46,312 nt of DNA from an uncultured Bacteroidales bacterium. Its GTDB lineage: Bacteria; Bacteroidota; Bacteroidia; Bacteroidales; UBA11471. The position numbers and the translations under genes were made by a program. The stretch is from contig CANQDQ010000016.1 in the NCBI GenBank assembly GCA_947593515.1, forward strand, positions 1-46,312, read 5' to 3'. The stretch's first letter is position 1. Every line of letters begins with the position of its first letter. The notes beneath the pieces were generated by a model. That model ran no database searches, was not told the DNA's origin, and saw only the letters and a program-made list of their open reading frames with translations. Below are positions 1 to 9,154 of the stretch, piece by piece.

Positions 1-163
1 AATCTTTCTGCTTTGCTTCAAGATGTGGAACAGATATTTTCTCTCCCCTTTTGTTGCACTTCTATCTTGACTGAACAACAAAAACGTTTTTTTCTCTATC
101 GAAAACCGTTCTTCCAAAAAAATTCGTATTTTTACGGGAACTAAACGCGAATCGTATTTTATT
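1..163. other. Left-edge region upstream of mgtC
   Basis: This stretch holds no convincing gene. One plus frame is open from base 1 to a TAA near 142-144 (about 47 codons, no start in the window). It could be the tail of an upstream gene, but the codons are AT-rich and low in information, so I do not call it. A weak promoter-like TATTTTTA at 127-134 lies about 30 bases before the MgtC start. Confidence 0.4.
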
Positions 164-838
164 ATGTATAATGACATGACTTGGGAATTGGTACTTCGCC
201 TGCTGATAGCGGGCGTATTGGGAGCCATCATCGGACTCGACCGCGCCTATCGCGCGAAAGAGGCGGGATTTCGCACGCACTTTCTGGTGTCGCTGGGCAG
301 TGCGTTGTTCATGATTGTATCGCAATACGGATTCGAGGCGGTAACCGCCGGCGTGGAATCGCGCTTCGACCCGAGCCGCGTCGCGGCACAGGTGGTCAGC
401 GGCATCGGCTTCATCGGAGCGGGAACCATCATCATACACCGACAATTCGTGCGCGGATTGACCACCGCTGCCGGCTTGTGGGCAACCGCCGGCATAGGTT
501 TGGCAGTGGGCGGCGGACTTTATTGGGTAGGGCTGGCGGCAACCGCATTCACCCTGCTGGGTCTGGAACTGCTCACCATTCTTTTCAAAAAAACCGGCAT
601 ACACAGTTGCAGCATCAAATTCTCGACCGGAGAAAAAGAGAATCTGCAAAAAATCATCGAAACGGTACGGCAACAGGAAAGCCGTATCACCTCTTACGAA
701 GCCGAAAAACAAACCATCGGCGACACTACCCGATATTCGGTGAACCTCATTTTGCGATGCAATTCACCGAAAGAAGAAGCAGCGATTTACCAATATATGC
801 AAACCCTCCCCGATCTCTTTATCGAAAAAATCGAATAA
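164..838 (+). CDS. MgtC/SapB family inner-membrane protein
   Basis: This 224-residue protein has an N-terminal block of about five hydrophobic helices (residues 6-145). It carries the family signatures: the charged loop RAKEAGFRTH (30-39) and the glycine-rich GFIGAGTII (82-90). A soluble C-terminal domain of about 75 residues follows, probably ACT-like. MgtC-type proteins are linked to survival under low magnesium and acid and modulate membrane energetics; many homologues are of unknown role. The ATG at 164 follows an AT-rich leader and no better start lies inside the first helix. It stands alone: the next gene is about 300 bases downstream and has its own promoter. The family call is firm; the physiological role is inference. 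Confidence 0.88.
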   Translation: MYNDMTWELVLRLLIAGVLGAIIGLDRAYRAKEAGFRTHFLVSLGSALFMIVSQYGFEAVTAGVESRFDPSRVAAQVVSGIGFIGAGTIIIHRQFVRGLTTAAGLWATAGIGLAVGGGLYWVGLAATAFTLLGLELLTILFKKTGIHSCSIKFSTGEKENLQKIIETVRQQESRITSYEAEKQTIGDTTRYSVNLILRCNSPKEEAAIYQYMQTLPDLFIEKIE

Positions 839-927
839 ATATTCTTTTCTATCATATCGAAGGATTAAAAGATGTTAATGCCCTTTGTTTTTTTAGCAAA
901 ATGGTTTTTTGTTTTGCCTAAAATTTA

Positions 928-935
928 TACCTTTG
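928..935 (+). promoter_or_regulatory. Bacteroidetes -7 element driving a possible sRNA or leader
   Basis: TACCTTTG followed by C is an exact match to the Bacteroidetes TAnnTTTG(C) element. The region just upstream is T-rich with TTTG at 908-911, although that spacer is shorter than the usual 19-21. The nearest gene start is 200 bases downstream and a terminator-like hairpin intervenes, so this promoter may serve a short transcript instead of copA. Confidence 0.5.
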
Positions 936-938
936 CAA

Positions 939-952
939 TCAGAGTACTCTGA
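939..952. promoter_or_regulatory. 14-bp perfect palindrome at predicted start site
   Basis: TCAGAGTACTCTGA reads the same on both strands and sits directly after the -7 element, where transcription would begin. That is a classic position for a repressor operator, and proximity to the copper ATPase makes a metal sensor one possibility. No regulator gene is adjacent. Confidence 0.35.
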
Positions 953-1031
953 ATATTCTTTCCTGCCCAACAGGGCGATTTTTTCATTCTATTAGAGCAT
1001 CTTTTGCAGGAATATATCCCCTGTGAGAAAA

Positions 1032-1070
1032 ATGTCCCCCCCTTTGTGAAAAGGGGGCATTTTTTATTTT
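1032..1070 (+). terminator. Intrinsic terminator between candidate sRNA and copA
   Basis: CCCCCTTT (1038-1045) pairs with AAAGGGGG (1050-1057) around a GTGA tetraloop, with ATG/CAT extending the base across a three-base bulge. Six Ts follow from 1060, then ATTTT. It lies before the copA promoter, so it would end the upstream transcript. Confidence 0.65.
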
Positions 1071-1106
1071 TGCTCCGGCAAACTTTTTTATCATTTTTGT
1101 TTGTTT

Positions 1107-1114
1107 TATCTTTG
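1107..1114 (+). promoter_or_regulatory. -7 element for the copper ATPase operon
   Basis: TATCTTTG matches the Bacteroidetes TAnnTTTG element and lies 23 bases before the ATG at 1138, giving a leader of roughly 15-20 nt. No clear -33 TTTG is seen at the usual spacing. Confidence 0.55.
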
Positions 1115-1137
1115 TTGTCGTAAAAAACGGAACCAAG

Positions 1138-3360
1138 ATGAAATGCGTATTGCCGGTATTGGAGATGAGCTGCACGGTATGTGCGGGAACGGTGGAATCG
1201 GTTGTCAAAAATCTGCAAGGCGTAAAGAGCGCCGCCGTGAATTTTGCCGCCGAATCGCTCGTCGTCGAATACGACCCCGACACGATAACTCTCGAAAACA
1301 TACGGGCAGCAGTACAGGCTGCGGGTTATGACCTCGTGATTTCCGACAGCCACATCGAAGCCCAACGCGAAGCCGCCGACAAACGCCGCTACCAAAAGCT
1401 GCGCCGGCGCATCACTGTGGCATGGGCGTGCGCCCTGCCGCTCATCGTGCTTTCGATGTTTTTTATTTCGCTGCCCGGCATCAAATGGGTTCTGCTCGCA
1501 CTGACACTGCCCATTCTGCTCTATTCGGGCGCGCCGTTCTACGTCCGCGCCTACAAAACCTTGCGACAGGGCAAAGCCGCCACGATGGACACGCTGGTGG
1601 CGATGAGCACTGCCATGTCGTTTCTGTTGAGCCTTTTCACCACCCTCTTTCCGCAATATTGGGAACAGTACGGCATCGAAGCGCACGTGTATTACGAAGC
1701 GGCGGGCATGATTGTCGCCTTCGTGCTTACGGGAAAATTTTTGGAAGAGCGCACCCGTCGCCGCGCCTCTTCGGCATTGAAGAGCCTGATAGGGCTGCAA
1801 CCGCAGACTGCCATGAAGATAGGCGAAAACGGAGTGCAGGAAGTGGATATAGCCACGCTGAAAGCGGGCGACAAACTTTACGTGCGTCCGGGCGAAAAAG
1901 TGCCTGTCGACGGCATCGTCGCCGACGGCACGTCGTATGTCGATGAAAGCATGATAAACGGCGAACCGATACCGGCGGTAAAAACAACGGGCGACAAGGT
2001 GCTGGCAGGCACCATCAACCAAAACGGAGCCCTCACCCTCGAAGCGCAAGCCGTAGGCTCGGGCACGCTGCTGGCGCAAATCATACGCCGCGTGCAGGAG
2101 GCACAGGGCAGCAAAGCTCCCGTGCAGCACGTCGTCGACCGCGTAAGCGCCTACTTCGTACCGACGGTGATAGGCATCGCCGTACTGACGTTCCTATGCT
2201 GGTATCTGCTGTACGACCCTTCGTCGGCGCACGGAAACGGCGTCGACGGTCTGGCATACGCCGCGCTGACAGCGCTATCGGTGCTGGTCGTGGCATGTCC
2301 CTGCGCATTGGGTCTCGCCACCCCTATCGCCCTGACGGCAGGGATAGGTCGCGCCGCACGGGAACATATCCTGATAAAAGATGCCGTAGCGTTGGAGAAA
2401 ATGGGAAAAGTCGATTGCGTGGTGCTCGACAAAACGGGTACGATAACGCAAGGCAGCCCCGCCGTAACGGATATGATTTGGCTCTGCCCCGAATCGGAAA
2501 GGCTCGTGAGCCTGCTCGTTTCCGCCGAAGCGAAATCGGCGCACCCGCTGGCGCAGGCGGTCGTCCGCCATTTTGCCGGACGGAACATTCCGGAAACGCC
2601 GCTCGACACTTTCACCAACGTAACCGGAAAAGGCATCGAAGTGGCGTATAAAGATGAACGCTATCGCATCGGGAATCGCTCTTTTGCCGGCATATCGGAG
2701 CTGCCCGAAGATACGGAAAAAGAGATAACCCGCTGGCGCAGCGAAGGTCGCAGCGTCGTCTATTACGGCGACACGCACACGCTCTTTGCCATAATATCCA
2801 TTGCCGACCCGATAAAAGAAAATTCCGCCGCAGCCATACGGGAGTTGCAGAAACAGGGCATCGAAGTGTGTATGCTCACGGGCGACGACACCCTTACGGC
2901 ACAAGCCACCGCCGCACACGCCGGCATCGCCCGCCTGCGCGCCGAAGCCCTGCCGCAGGACAAGGAAGATTTCGTACGCTCCCTGCAAGAGCAAGGGCGC
3001 ACGGTGGCAATGGTGGGCGACGGCATCAACGACTCGCAGGCGCTGGCGCGCGCCGACGTGAGCGTCGCCATGGGGCACGGCTCCGACATTGCCATGGAAG
3101 TGGCGATGATTACGCTCATGACGTCGGACTTGTCGCTCCTCGCCCGCACGATACGGCTCTCGCGCCGCACCATGCGCATCGTACACGAAAATCTGTTCTG
3201 GGCATTCATTTACAACATCATCTGCATACCCATCGCCGCCGGCATACTGCTGTTGTTCTCCGACAAAGGAATGCTGCTCACCCCCATGTGGGCAAGCGCC
3301 GCCATGGCGTTCAGCTCCATTTCCGTCGTATTGAACAGCCTGCGGCTTACCCGAAAATAA
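1138..3360 (+). CDS. copA: Copper-type P1B heavy-metal-translocating ATPase
   Basis: This 740-residue pump uses ATP to export Cu(I), or a similar soft metal, across the inner membrane. It has one N-terminal HMA domain with CTVC at residues 12-15. The transmembrane metal-site motif CPC is at 387-389, the phosphorylation motif DKTG starts at D431, the P1B hallmark HP is at 469-470, and the hinge GDGIND is at 627-632. CPC together with the HMA domain points to copper or silver rather than zinc. The length is normal for a single-HMA CopA. The ATG at 1138 places the HMA domain at the very N-terminus. A small metallochaperone gene follows after 24 bases, so the two form an operon for metal tolerance or cuproprotein supply. 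Confidence 0.95.
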   Translation: MKCVLPVLEMSCTVCAGTVESVVKNLQGVKSAAVNFAAESLVVEYDPDTITLENIRAAVQAAGYDLVISDSHIEAQREAADKRRYQKLRRRITVAWACALPLIVLSMFFISLPGIKWVLLALTLPILLYSGAPFYVRAYKTLRQGKAATMDTLVAMSTAMSFLLSLFTTLFPQYWEQYGIEAHVYYEAAGMIVAFVLTGKFLEERTRRRASSALKSLIGLQPQTAMKIGENGVQEVDIATLKAGDKLYVRPGEKVPVDGIVADGTSYVDESMINGEPIPAVKTTGDKVLAGTINQNGALTLEAQAVGSGTLLAQIIRRVQEAQGSKAPVQHVVDRVSAYFVPTVIGIAVLTFLCWYLLYDPSSAHGNGVDGLAYAALTALSVLVVACPCALGLATPIALTAGIGRAAREHILIKDAVALEKMGKVDCVVLDKTGTITQGSPAVTDMIWLCPESERLVSLLVSAEAKSAHPLAQAVVRHFAGRNIPETPLDTFTNVTGKGIEVAYKDERYRIGNRSFAGISELPEDTEKEITRWRSEGRSVVYYGDTHTLFAIISIADPIKENSAAAIRELQKQGIEVCMLTGDDTLTAQATAAHAGIARLRAEALPQDKEDFVRSLQEQGRTVAMVGDGINDSQALARADVSVAMGHGSDIAMEVAMITLMTSDLSLLARTIRLSRRTMRIVHENLFWAFIYNIICIPIAAGILLLFSDKGMLLTPMWASAAMAFSSISVVLNSLRLTRK

Positions 3361-3384
3361 TACAATTCCAAAAAACATACGATT

Positions 3385-3597
3385 ATGAACACACGCAAAT
3401 TCAAAACCAACGCCAAATGCGGCGGCTGCGTCGCCAAGATAGAAGCGATCCTCTCCACCGCCGTGAGCCGCGACAAGTGGAACATCGACCTCTCCGTGCC
3501 CGAACGCACGTTGACTATCGACTGCGATCTCAGCGACGACGAAATCGTCGGGTTGGTAAACGCCGCCGGTTTCAAAGCCGAAAAACTGCCTGCATAA
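3385..3597 (+). CDS. copZ: Small heavy-metal-associated (HMA) chaperone
   Basis: A 70-residue single-domain protein with the metal-binding motif CGGC at residues 12-15 and the ferredoxin-like fold pattern of CopZ/Atx1 chaperones. It would carry Cu(I) in the cytoplasm and deliver it to the HMA domain of the pump encoded 24 bases upstream. The CGGC core differs from the more usual CxxC with polar residues between the cysteines, and is common in Bacteroidetes homologues. The symbol rests on family and context, not on close identity. Confidence 0.85.
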   Translation: MNTRKFKTNAKCGGCVAKIEAILSTAVSRDKWNIDLSVPERTLTIDCDLSDDEIVGLVNAAGFKAEKLPA

Positions 3598-3624
3598 GCG
3601 TTTCATACCGAATCGCCATTCTGT

Positions 3625-3650
3625 CTGCCGCATTCATCGGAATGCGGCAG
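3625..3650. terminator. Strong hairpin after copZ, no U-run
   Basis: CTGCCGCATTC pairs perfectly with GAATGCGGCAG around an ATCG loop, 28 bases after the copZ stop. No T-tract follows on either strand, so it may be a transcript-stabilising 3' hairpin or a factor-assisted terminator. Confidence 0.4.
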
Positions 3651-3789
3651 GTCGTGTTGCAACACTCGCCGTTATGGCACAGCTAAAAAAGAACATCATT
3701 TTCTTTTTTTAACGTTGTCGTATGTAACTTCGGGAGAGATATTCCGTCTAAAAGGAAATTTATCTTTATTTTCAGAAAAACGGATTACC

Positions 3790-4920
3790 ATGAAAAAATC
3801 AATGTTCATCGCCTTAGTAGGCATTTTAACAATCGGCACTTCGACGGCGCAGCCCCTCCGCAGCGACTATCGTCAAAACCTCATGAGCTGGGTGCGTACC
3901 GCCTCGCGCATTCCCGATGCGTTTTTCACCGAATGCCGCGACGAAGCCGTGCGCATCGCCGACAATCTCGTACTTTACCAACTCAACACGGGGGCGTGGG
4001 AGAAAAATGTCTATTACGCCGCAGAAATCACGGCAGATAAAAAGAAACAAATTCTTGCCGAAAAGAAAAACAAGGTAAACAGCAGCACCATTGACAACGG
4101 CAGCACGACGACCGAAATCATCTATCTCTCGAAAGTCTATAACGCAACCCGCGACAAGAAATACAAAAACGCCGCCCTGAAAGGCATTCGCTACCTGCTC
4201 GATGCTCAATACGAAAACGGCGGCTGGCCGCAATTCTACCCGCAGGCAAAAGAGGGTTACTCCCACCACATTACGTACAACGACGACGCCATGGTGAATG
4301 TCATGCGGCTTTTGCAAAACATTTACCAATGCGACCCGCTTTACTGGTACGTGCCCCAATCGCTGCGTGACGAAGCCCGCAAGGCATTCGACAAAGGCAT
4401 CGAATGTATTTTGCACACCCAAGTGGTGCAGAACGGCCGCCCCACCGTGTGGTGCGCCCAACACCACTATGAAACGCTGGAACCGGTGAAAGCCCGCTCC
4501 TACGAACTGCCGTCGCTGAGCGGAAGCGAATCGGTGGGCATCGTGCAGCTGCTGATGTCGGTGCCCAATCCGTCGCCCGAAGTCGTCGCCGCAGTGGATA
4601 ACGCCATAGCATGGTTTAAGGATTCAAAGATAGAGGGCTTGCGCTTCGAGTATTATACCGACAGCGAAGGGCGGCGCGACTACCGCATGGTGAAAGCGCA
4701 GCACTCCCGTCCGCTGTGGGCGCGCTTCTACGAATTGGGAACGAACCGCCCGATGTTCTCCGACCGCGACGGCATACGGAAATACGACGTTTCGGAAATA
4801 GGACACGGCCGCCGCACGGGGTACAGCTGGTACACCGACGCCGGAAACGCCCTGCTCGAACAATACCGTATGTGGAAAAATGCGTTCAACCCTTACAACG
4901 AAAAACGACATTCCAAATAA
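3790..4920 (+). CDS. pelA: Secreted pectate lyase, PL10 family
   Basis: The protein (376 residues) cleaves polygalacturonate by beta-elimination. It starts with a clear signal peptide (MKKSMFIAL... to about residue 18, ending STAQ). PL10 hallmarks follow: NGGWPQFYP in the first third, ITYNDDAMV shortly after, and near the C-terminus RPLWARFYEL followed by RDG and GYSWYTD. I chose the ATG at 3790; an in-frame upstream TTG would bury the signal peptide. No carbohydrate-binding or sorting domain is visible. A SIMPL-domain gene follows after 7 bases. Its product could supply the uxaC/uxaBA/kdgK galacturonate pathway encoded at 37.7-44.5 kb, although the two loci are not adjacent. Confidence 0.9.
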   Translation: MKKSMFIALVGILTIGTSTAQPLRSDYRQNLMSWVRTASRIPDAFFTECRDEAVRIADNLVLYQLNTGAWEKNVYYAAEITADKKKQILAEKKNKVNSSTIDNGSTTTEIIYLSKVYNATRDKKYKNAALKGIRYLLDAQYENGGWPQFYPQAKEGYSHHITYNDDAMVNVMRLLQNIYQCDPLYWYVPQSLRDEARKAFDKGIECILHTQVVQNGRPTVWCAQHHYETLEPVKARSYELPSLSGSESVGIVQLLMSVPNPSPEVVAAVDNAIAWFKDSKIEGLRFEYYTDSEGRRDYRMVKAQHSRPLWARFYELGTNRPMFSDRDGIRKYDVSEIGHGRRTGYSWYTDAGNALLEQYRMWKNAFNPYNEKRHSK

Positions 4921-4927
4921 AACGAAC

Positions 4928-5653
4928 ATGAAAAAAATTCTTTTGCTCTTATCTGGCATCGCATGGAGCTTCATGCCCATGCAGGCACAAAACGAAATCA
5001 CCCGATACATCGACGTAACAGGCTCTGCCGAAATGGAGGTCATACCCGACGAAATACATTTCCTCATCGAGATAAAGGAGTATTTCAAGGAAGAGTTCGA
5101 CGGGAAATCCAAACCCGAAAATTACAAAACGAAAATACCTCTTTCGCAAATAGAAGCCGGCGTGCGCACAGCCTTGCAGAAAGCCGGCGTACCTGCCGAA
5201 TCGGTGCGCACCCAAGAAGTGGGCGACTACTGGCGTGAACGCGGAAAAGATTTTCTTATCTCCAAACGGTTGGACATCACGCTGCAAAGTTTCGAGCCGA
5301 TAAACGTCATTATCAAAAATCTCGATACGAAAGGCATCAACTCGATGCGCATCGGCGAACTGAAAAACAAAGATCTGCCGCGCTACCGCGAGGAGTGCAA
5401 AGTCGAAGCGCTGAAAGCGGCAAAAGCGAAAGCCGCTCTCTTTGCCGAAGCCGTAGGTATGAAATTGGGCGATGTGATATGGGTTGTGGAACCGGGCAGC
5501 GACACGGGCAGGAGCTATGTCGTTACCGCCAACAAAATGCTGTACGCCTCTGCTCTCGCCGACGGAATTTCAGAAGAAAGCGCGTTGGAGGCATTCCGGC
5601 TTATCGAATTGAGCGCTACCATGTCCGCGCGATTCGAGTTGGTCGCTCCCTAA
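4928..5653 (+). CDS. SIMPL-domain (DUF541) periplasmic protein
   Basis: This 241-residue protein has a signal peptide (to about residue 19, ending MQAQ) and then the SIMPL/DUF541 fold, with the typical opening VTGSAEMEVIPDE and a C-terminal segment rich in alpha-helical KA residues. The family is periplasmic or outer-membrane-associated; members such as E. coli YggE are tied to stress tolerance but have no defined biochemical activity. The start is ATG 4928, 7 bases after the pectate lyase stop, which implies co-transcription with it. That pairing looks coincidental rather than functional. Confidence 0.82.
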   Translation: MKKILLLLSGIAWSFMPMQAQNEITRYIDVTGSAEMEVIPDEIHFLIEIKEYFKEEFDGKSKPENYKTKIPLSQIEAGVRTALQKAGVPAESVRTQEVGDYWRERGKDFLISKRLDITLQSFEPINVIIKNLDTKGINSMRIGELKNKDLPRYREECKVEALKAAKAKAALFAEAVGMKLGDVIWVVEPGSDTGRSYVVTANKMLYASALADGISEESALEAFRLIELSATMSARFELVAP

Positions 5654-5711
5654 GCGCGCCAAAGGTTTCCGCATTTTGAAACGGACTCTTGCCGGATAAA
5701 CGATGTTTTTG

Positions 5712-5719
5712 TACCTTTG
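5712..5719 (+). promoter_or_regulatory. -7 element for prfA
   Basis: TACCTTTG plus C is a consensus Bacteroidetes -7 box, with CTTG at 5688-5691 as a -33 candidate 20 bases upstream. The predicted start falls about 13-15 bases before the prfA ATG at 5740, so it also rules out more upstream in-frame starts. Confidence 0.7.
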
Positions 5720-5739
5720 CAGGCAGAAAATCCGACTTT

Positions 5740-6849
5740 ATGAGCGACAACAAACTGGTAGAGAAATTGGAGGGGCTGTCGCTGCGCTTCCGTGAAGTGA
5801 GTACGCTGATTACCGACCCGTCGGTCATCGGCGACCGCAAACGGTTTGCCAAACTCACCAAAGAGTACAGCGACCTCGAAAAAATAGACAACGCCCGCAA
5901 ACGGTACGTGCAGCTGCTCGCCGACATCGACGGCGCCAAAGAGATACTCGAAACGGAAAGCGATGTCGAGATGCGGGAAATGGCGCGGGAGGAGCTGGAC
6001 GCTTGTCAGGCTCGCATACCCGCCGTCGAAGAAGAAATAAAACTGCTGCTCATACCTGCCGACCCGCAGGACGACCGCAACGCCATACTCGAAATACGGG
6101 GCGGCACGGGCGGCGACGAGGCGGCGCTGTTTGCCGGCGACCTGTTCCGCATGTATGCCAAATACTGCGAAATGAAAGGGTGGAAGCTCGAAATTTCAAG
6201 CGCCAGCGAAGGCGCCGCAGGCGGATTCAAAGAGGTCATCTGCTCGGTATCGGGCAACAAAGTGTACGGGACGTTGAAATACGAATCGGGCGTGCACCGC
6301 GTGCAGCGGGTGCCCGCGACGGAAACGCAGGGGCGTGTGCACACGTCGGCGGCATCGGTGGCGGTACTGCCCGAAGCCGAAGAGTTCGACGTGGTCATCA
6401 ACGAAGGCGAAATAAAATGGGACACCTTCCGCAGTGGCGGCGCCGGCGGACAGAACGTGAACAAAGTGGAATCGGGCGTGCGGCTGCGCTACAATTGGAA
6501 AAATCCCAACACGGGGGAAACGGAGGAGATACTCATCGAATGTACCGAAACCCGCGACCAGCCCAAAAACAAAGAGCGCGCCCTCTCCCGTCTGCGCACA
6601 TTCATCTACGACAAAGAACACCAAAAATACCTCGACGACATCGCCGGCAAACGCAAGACGATGGTTTCGACGGGCGACCGCTCCGCCAAGATACGCACCT
6701 ACAACTACCCGCAGGGGCGCATCACCGACCATCGCATCAACTACACGATTTACAACCTTGCGGCATTCATGGACGGCGACATACAGGAGTGCATCGACCG
6801 TCTGACTGTCGCCGAAAATGCCGAACGGCTGAAAGCAAGCGAATTATAA
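5740..6849 (+). CDS. prfA: Peptide chain release factor 1
   Basis: RF1 reads UAA and UAG stop codons and triggers peptide release. The 369-residue product carries the catalytic GGQ at 236-238 and the codon-reading PxT tripeptide as PAT at 192-194 (RF2 would have SPF here), so RF1 rather than RF2 is clear. The N-terminal helical domain and the C-terminal tail are complete. Start ATG 5740 gives [10 protein letters not shown] and lies just after a consensus promoter. pyrF follows 26 bases after the stop and is probably co-transcribed. Confidence 0.96.
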   Translation: MSDNKLVEKLEGLSLRFREVSTLITDPSVIGDRKRFAKLTKEYSDLEKIDNARKRYVQLLADIDGAKEILETESDVEMREMAREELDACQARIPAVEEEIKLLLIPADPQDDRNAILEIRGGTGGDEAALFAGDLFRMYAKYCEMKGWKLEISSASEGAAGGFKEVICSVSGNKVYGTLKYESGVHRVQRVPATETQGRVHTSAASVAVLPEAEEFDVVINEGEIKWDTFRSGGAGGQNVNKVESGVRLRYNWKNPNTGETEEILIECTETRDQPKNKERALSRLRTFIYDKEHQKYLDDIAGKRKTMVSTGDRSAKIRTYNYPQGRITDHRINYTIYNLAAFMDGDIQECIDRLTVAENAERLKASEL

Positions 6850-6875
6850 TACGACCTTTATCATATCCAAACCCT

Positions 6876-7706
6876 ATGAACAAACAACAGCTTTTTGAAA
6901 ATATCTGCCGGAAAAAATCGTTCCTCTGCGTGGGGCTCGACTCCGACATCAAAAAAATACCGCCGCATCTGCTGGCAGACGAAGACCCCGTTTTCGCTTT
7001 CAACAAAGCCATCATCGACGCCACCGCCGACTTGTGCGTGGCATACAAGCCGAATCTGGCTTTTTACGAAAGTCTCGGGCTGAAAGGCTGGGAAACCTTT
7101 GAAAAGACAATACGCTATATCAAAGCCAATTACCCCGACCTGTTCATCATTGCCGACGCCAAGCGCGGCGACATAGGCAACACGTCGGAAATGTATGCCC
7201 GCAGCTTTTTCGAGCATCTCGACATCGACGCCGTAACGGTGGCGCCCTATATGGGCGAGGACAGCGTAAAACCGTTCCTCGTATATGAAGGACACTGGGG
7301 CATCGTGCTCGGACTGAACTCGAACAAAGGCGCACAGGATTTCCAATTCACCGCCGATGCCTCCGGCGAACGGCTTTTCGAGAAGGTGATACGGGTGGCG
7401 CAAACGTGGGCGACCGACGACCGGCTGATGTTCGTCGTGGGCGCGACACAAGGCAAACTCTTCACCGACGTGCGCCGCGTGGCACCGCACCACTTCCTAC
7501 TCGTGCCGGGCGTGGGCGCACAGGGCGGCAGCCTGCAAGAAGTGGCGGAATACGGCATGAACGACCAGTGCGGACTGTTGGTAAACTCGTCGCGCGGCAT
7601 CATCTACGCCGACAAGACAGAGGCTTTCGCCGAAGCCGCCCGCCGCGAATCGGAAAAAATCCGTCGGGAAATGGAAACTTTATTGCATAAAAAAGGATTG
7701 ATTTAA
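6876..7706 (+). CDS. pyrF: Orotidine 5'-phosphate decarboxylase
   Basis: It converts OMP to UMP, the last step of de novo pyrimidine synthesis. The 276-residue product belongs to the longer type-2 PyrF subgroup; the active-site motif [12 protein letters not shown] begins at D94, with the catalytic lysine at 96. The N-terminal CVGLDSD and the phosphate-binding region VPGVGAQGG are both present. The ATG at 6876 follows prfA by 26 bases, and prfA-pyrF linkage is common in Bacteroidetes. No separate promoter is evident in the gap. Confidence 0.96.
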   Translation: MNKQQLFENICRKKSFLCVGLDSDIKKIPPHLLADEDPVFAFNKAIIDATADLCVAYKPNLAFYESLGLKGWETFEKTIRYIKANYPDLFIIADAKRGDIGNTSEMYARSFFEHLDIDAVTVAPYMGEDSVKPFLVYEGHWGIVLGLNSNKGAQDFQFTADASGERLFEKVIRVAQTWATDDRLMFVVGATQGKLFTDVRRVAPHHFLLVPGVGAQGGSLQEVAEYGMNDQCGLLVNSSRGIIYADKTEAFAEAARRESEKIRREMETLLHKKGLI

Positions 7707-7739
7707 TTTCTTTTTCACACACAAAAGAAAATTATTTTC

Positions 7740-7747
7740 TACTTTTG
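7740..7747 (+). promoter_or_regulatory. -7 element for pgk
   Basis: TACTTTTG plus C matches the Bacteroidetes consensus and lies 37 bases before the pgk ATG. The upstream region is T-rich without an exact -33 TTTG. Confidence 0.65.
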
Positions 7748-7784
7748 CAGCAAATTTCAAAAGAATCTTATAAAAACAACGAAA

Positions 7785-9044
7785 ATGCAAACACTCGACA
7801 AATTCAATTTCGCCGGTAAAAAGGCATTCGTCCGCGTCGATTTCAACGTACCTCTGGACGAAAACATGAATATCACCGATGACACGCGTATGCGTGCAGC
7901 GCTGCCCACACTGAAAAAAATATTGGCAGACGGCGGCAGCATCATCATCGGCTCGCATCTCGGACGCCCGAAAGGTCGGGAAGATAAGTTTTCTTTGAAA
8001 CACATCGTAAAACATCTGTCGGAACTGCTGGGACAACCGGTGAAATTCGTCGATGACTGTCAAGGCGATGCCGTGAAAAAAGCGGCTGCCGAATTGAAAG
8101 CGGGCGAAGTGCTCGTACTCGAAAACCTCCGCTTCTACGCCGAAGAGGAAGGCAAACCGAGAGGTCTTGCCGAAGATGCCGGCGACGAAGAAAAAGCCGC
8201 TGCCAAGAAAGCCGTGAAAGCCAGCCAGAAAGAGTTTACCAAACATCTTGCCGAACTGGCAGACGCTTATGTAAACGACGCATTCGGAACGGCTCACCGC
8301 GCACACGCTTCGACGGCGCTCATCGCCGACTGCTTCGCTCCCGAAAACAAAATGTTCGGCTACCTGATGCAGAAAGAGGTGGAAGCTGTCGAGAAAGTGA
8401 TGAAAAATCCCGTGCGCCCCGTTACGGCTATCATCGGCGGCTCGAAAGTATCGTCGAAAATCACCATTATCGAAAACCTGTTGAGCAAAGTCGATAACCT
8501 CATCATCTGCGGCGGTATGGCATACACGTTTGCCAAAGCCATGGGCGGAAAAGTGGGTACTTCGCTCTGCGAAGACGATATGCTCGAAACGGCCATCAAC
8601 ATCATGAACAAAGCCAAAGAATTGAACGTAAATCTCGTACTGCCCACCGACTGCGTGATTGCCGACAGCTTCTCGAACGATGCCAAAACCCGCACCTGCA
8701 AAAACAACGAGATACCCGACGACTGGATGGGTCTCGACCTCGGTCCGGAATCGGCAAAGACGTTGGCAAACGTCATCAAATCGTCGAAAACGATTTTATG
8801 GAACGGTCCTGCGGGCGTATTCGAGTTCCCGAACTTCGAAGCCGGCAGCCGCGCCATTGCCCAAGCCATCGTGGAAGCTACGGCAGCCGGAGCCTTTTCG
8901 CTCATCGGCGGCGGCGACTCGGTAGCCTGCATCAACAAATTCGGCTTCGCCGACAAAGTAAGCTATGTGTCGACCGGCGGCGGCGCCCTGCTCGAATGTA
9001 TCGAAGGTCGCGAACTGCCCGGCATCAAAGCCATTCGCGGATAA
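7785..9044 (+). CDS. pgk: Phosphoglycerate kinase
   Basis: The enzyme transfers phosphate from 1,3-bisphosphoglycerate to ADP in glycolysis. The 419-residue protein has the N-terminal substrate motif RVDFNVPLD (17-25), GSHLGRPKG, and the C-terminal nucleotide-binding segment [13 protein letters not shown]. An insertion rich in Ala, Lys and Glu (around residues 130-148) is typical of the slightly longer Bacteroidetes enzymes. It has its own promoter and is followed within 30 bases by a strong terminator, so it is a single-gene unit. Confidence 0.97.
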   Translation: MQTLDKFNFAGKKAFVRVDFNVPLDENMNITDDTRMRAALPTLKKILADGGSIIIGSHLGRPKGREDKFSLKHIVKHLSELLGQPVKFVDDCQGDAVKKAAAELKAGEVLVLENLRFYAEEEGKPRGLAEDAGDEEKAAAKKAVKASQKEFTKHLAELADAYVNDAFGTAHRAHASTALIADCFAPENKMFGYLMQKEVEAVEKVMKNPVRPVTAIIGGSKVSSKITIIENLLSKVDNLIICGGMAYTFAKAMGGKVGTSLCEDDMLETAINIMNKAKELNVNLVLPTDCVIADSFSNDAKTRTCKNNEIPDDWMGLDLGPESAKTLANVIKSSKTILWNGPAGVFEFPNFEAGSRAIAQAIVEATAAGAFSLIGGGDSVACINKFGFADKVSYVSTGGGALLECIEGRELPGIKAIRG

Positions 9045-9062
9045 TCACTTTTCCAACACGAT

Positions 9063-9105
9063 AAAAAGTGAGCGGTCGCCGAAATATCGGCGACCGCTCT
9101 TTTTG
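9063..9105. terminator. Bidirectional terminator, pgk / LRR protein
   Basis: A perfect 13-bp stem (GAGCGGTCGCCGA at 9070-9082 with 9087-9099) and AATA loop is flanked by an A-run on the left and a T-run on the right. It can therefore end both the pgk transcript and the leftward leucine-rich-repeat transcript. Confidence 0.92.
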
Positions 9106-9154
9106 AATAGCGGAACAAACTAACTCCTTCCCCCTGTTTCCTCCGCTACCCAAT

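Larger units (their letters stand above)
936..1070 (+). ncRNA. Candidate small RNA between mgtC and copA
   Basis: The segment is bounded by a good -7 element (928-935) and a hairpin plus U-run (1032-1070), which would give a transcript of about 130 nt with no plausible ORF. Visible internal structure includes a perfect 14-bp palindrome at 939-952 (TCAGAGTACTCTGA), a small GCCC-AACA-GGGC hairpin near 964-977 followed by a T-run, and complementary TCCTGC and GCAGGA segments around 961 and 1006. It could equally be a transcribed leader that attenuates copA, or simply intergenic sequence. I recognise no known RNA family. Confidence 0.3.

Noticed and set aside
925..3633. Long open frames antisense to the copper ATPase
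   Set aside because: They are mirror frames of a GC-rich gene, with His/Arg-rich composition, no domains and no promoter. The plus-strand ATPase has every motif.
3654..3665. GTGTTGCAACAC palindrome as part of an attachment site
   Set aside because: There is no integrase, no direct repeat and no tRNA nearby; a short palindrome alone is not evidence.
3715..3789. Extended TTG start of the pectate lyase
   Set aside because: It would place 25 polar residues before a perfect signal peptide; ATG 3790 is the sensible start.
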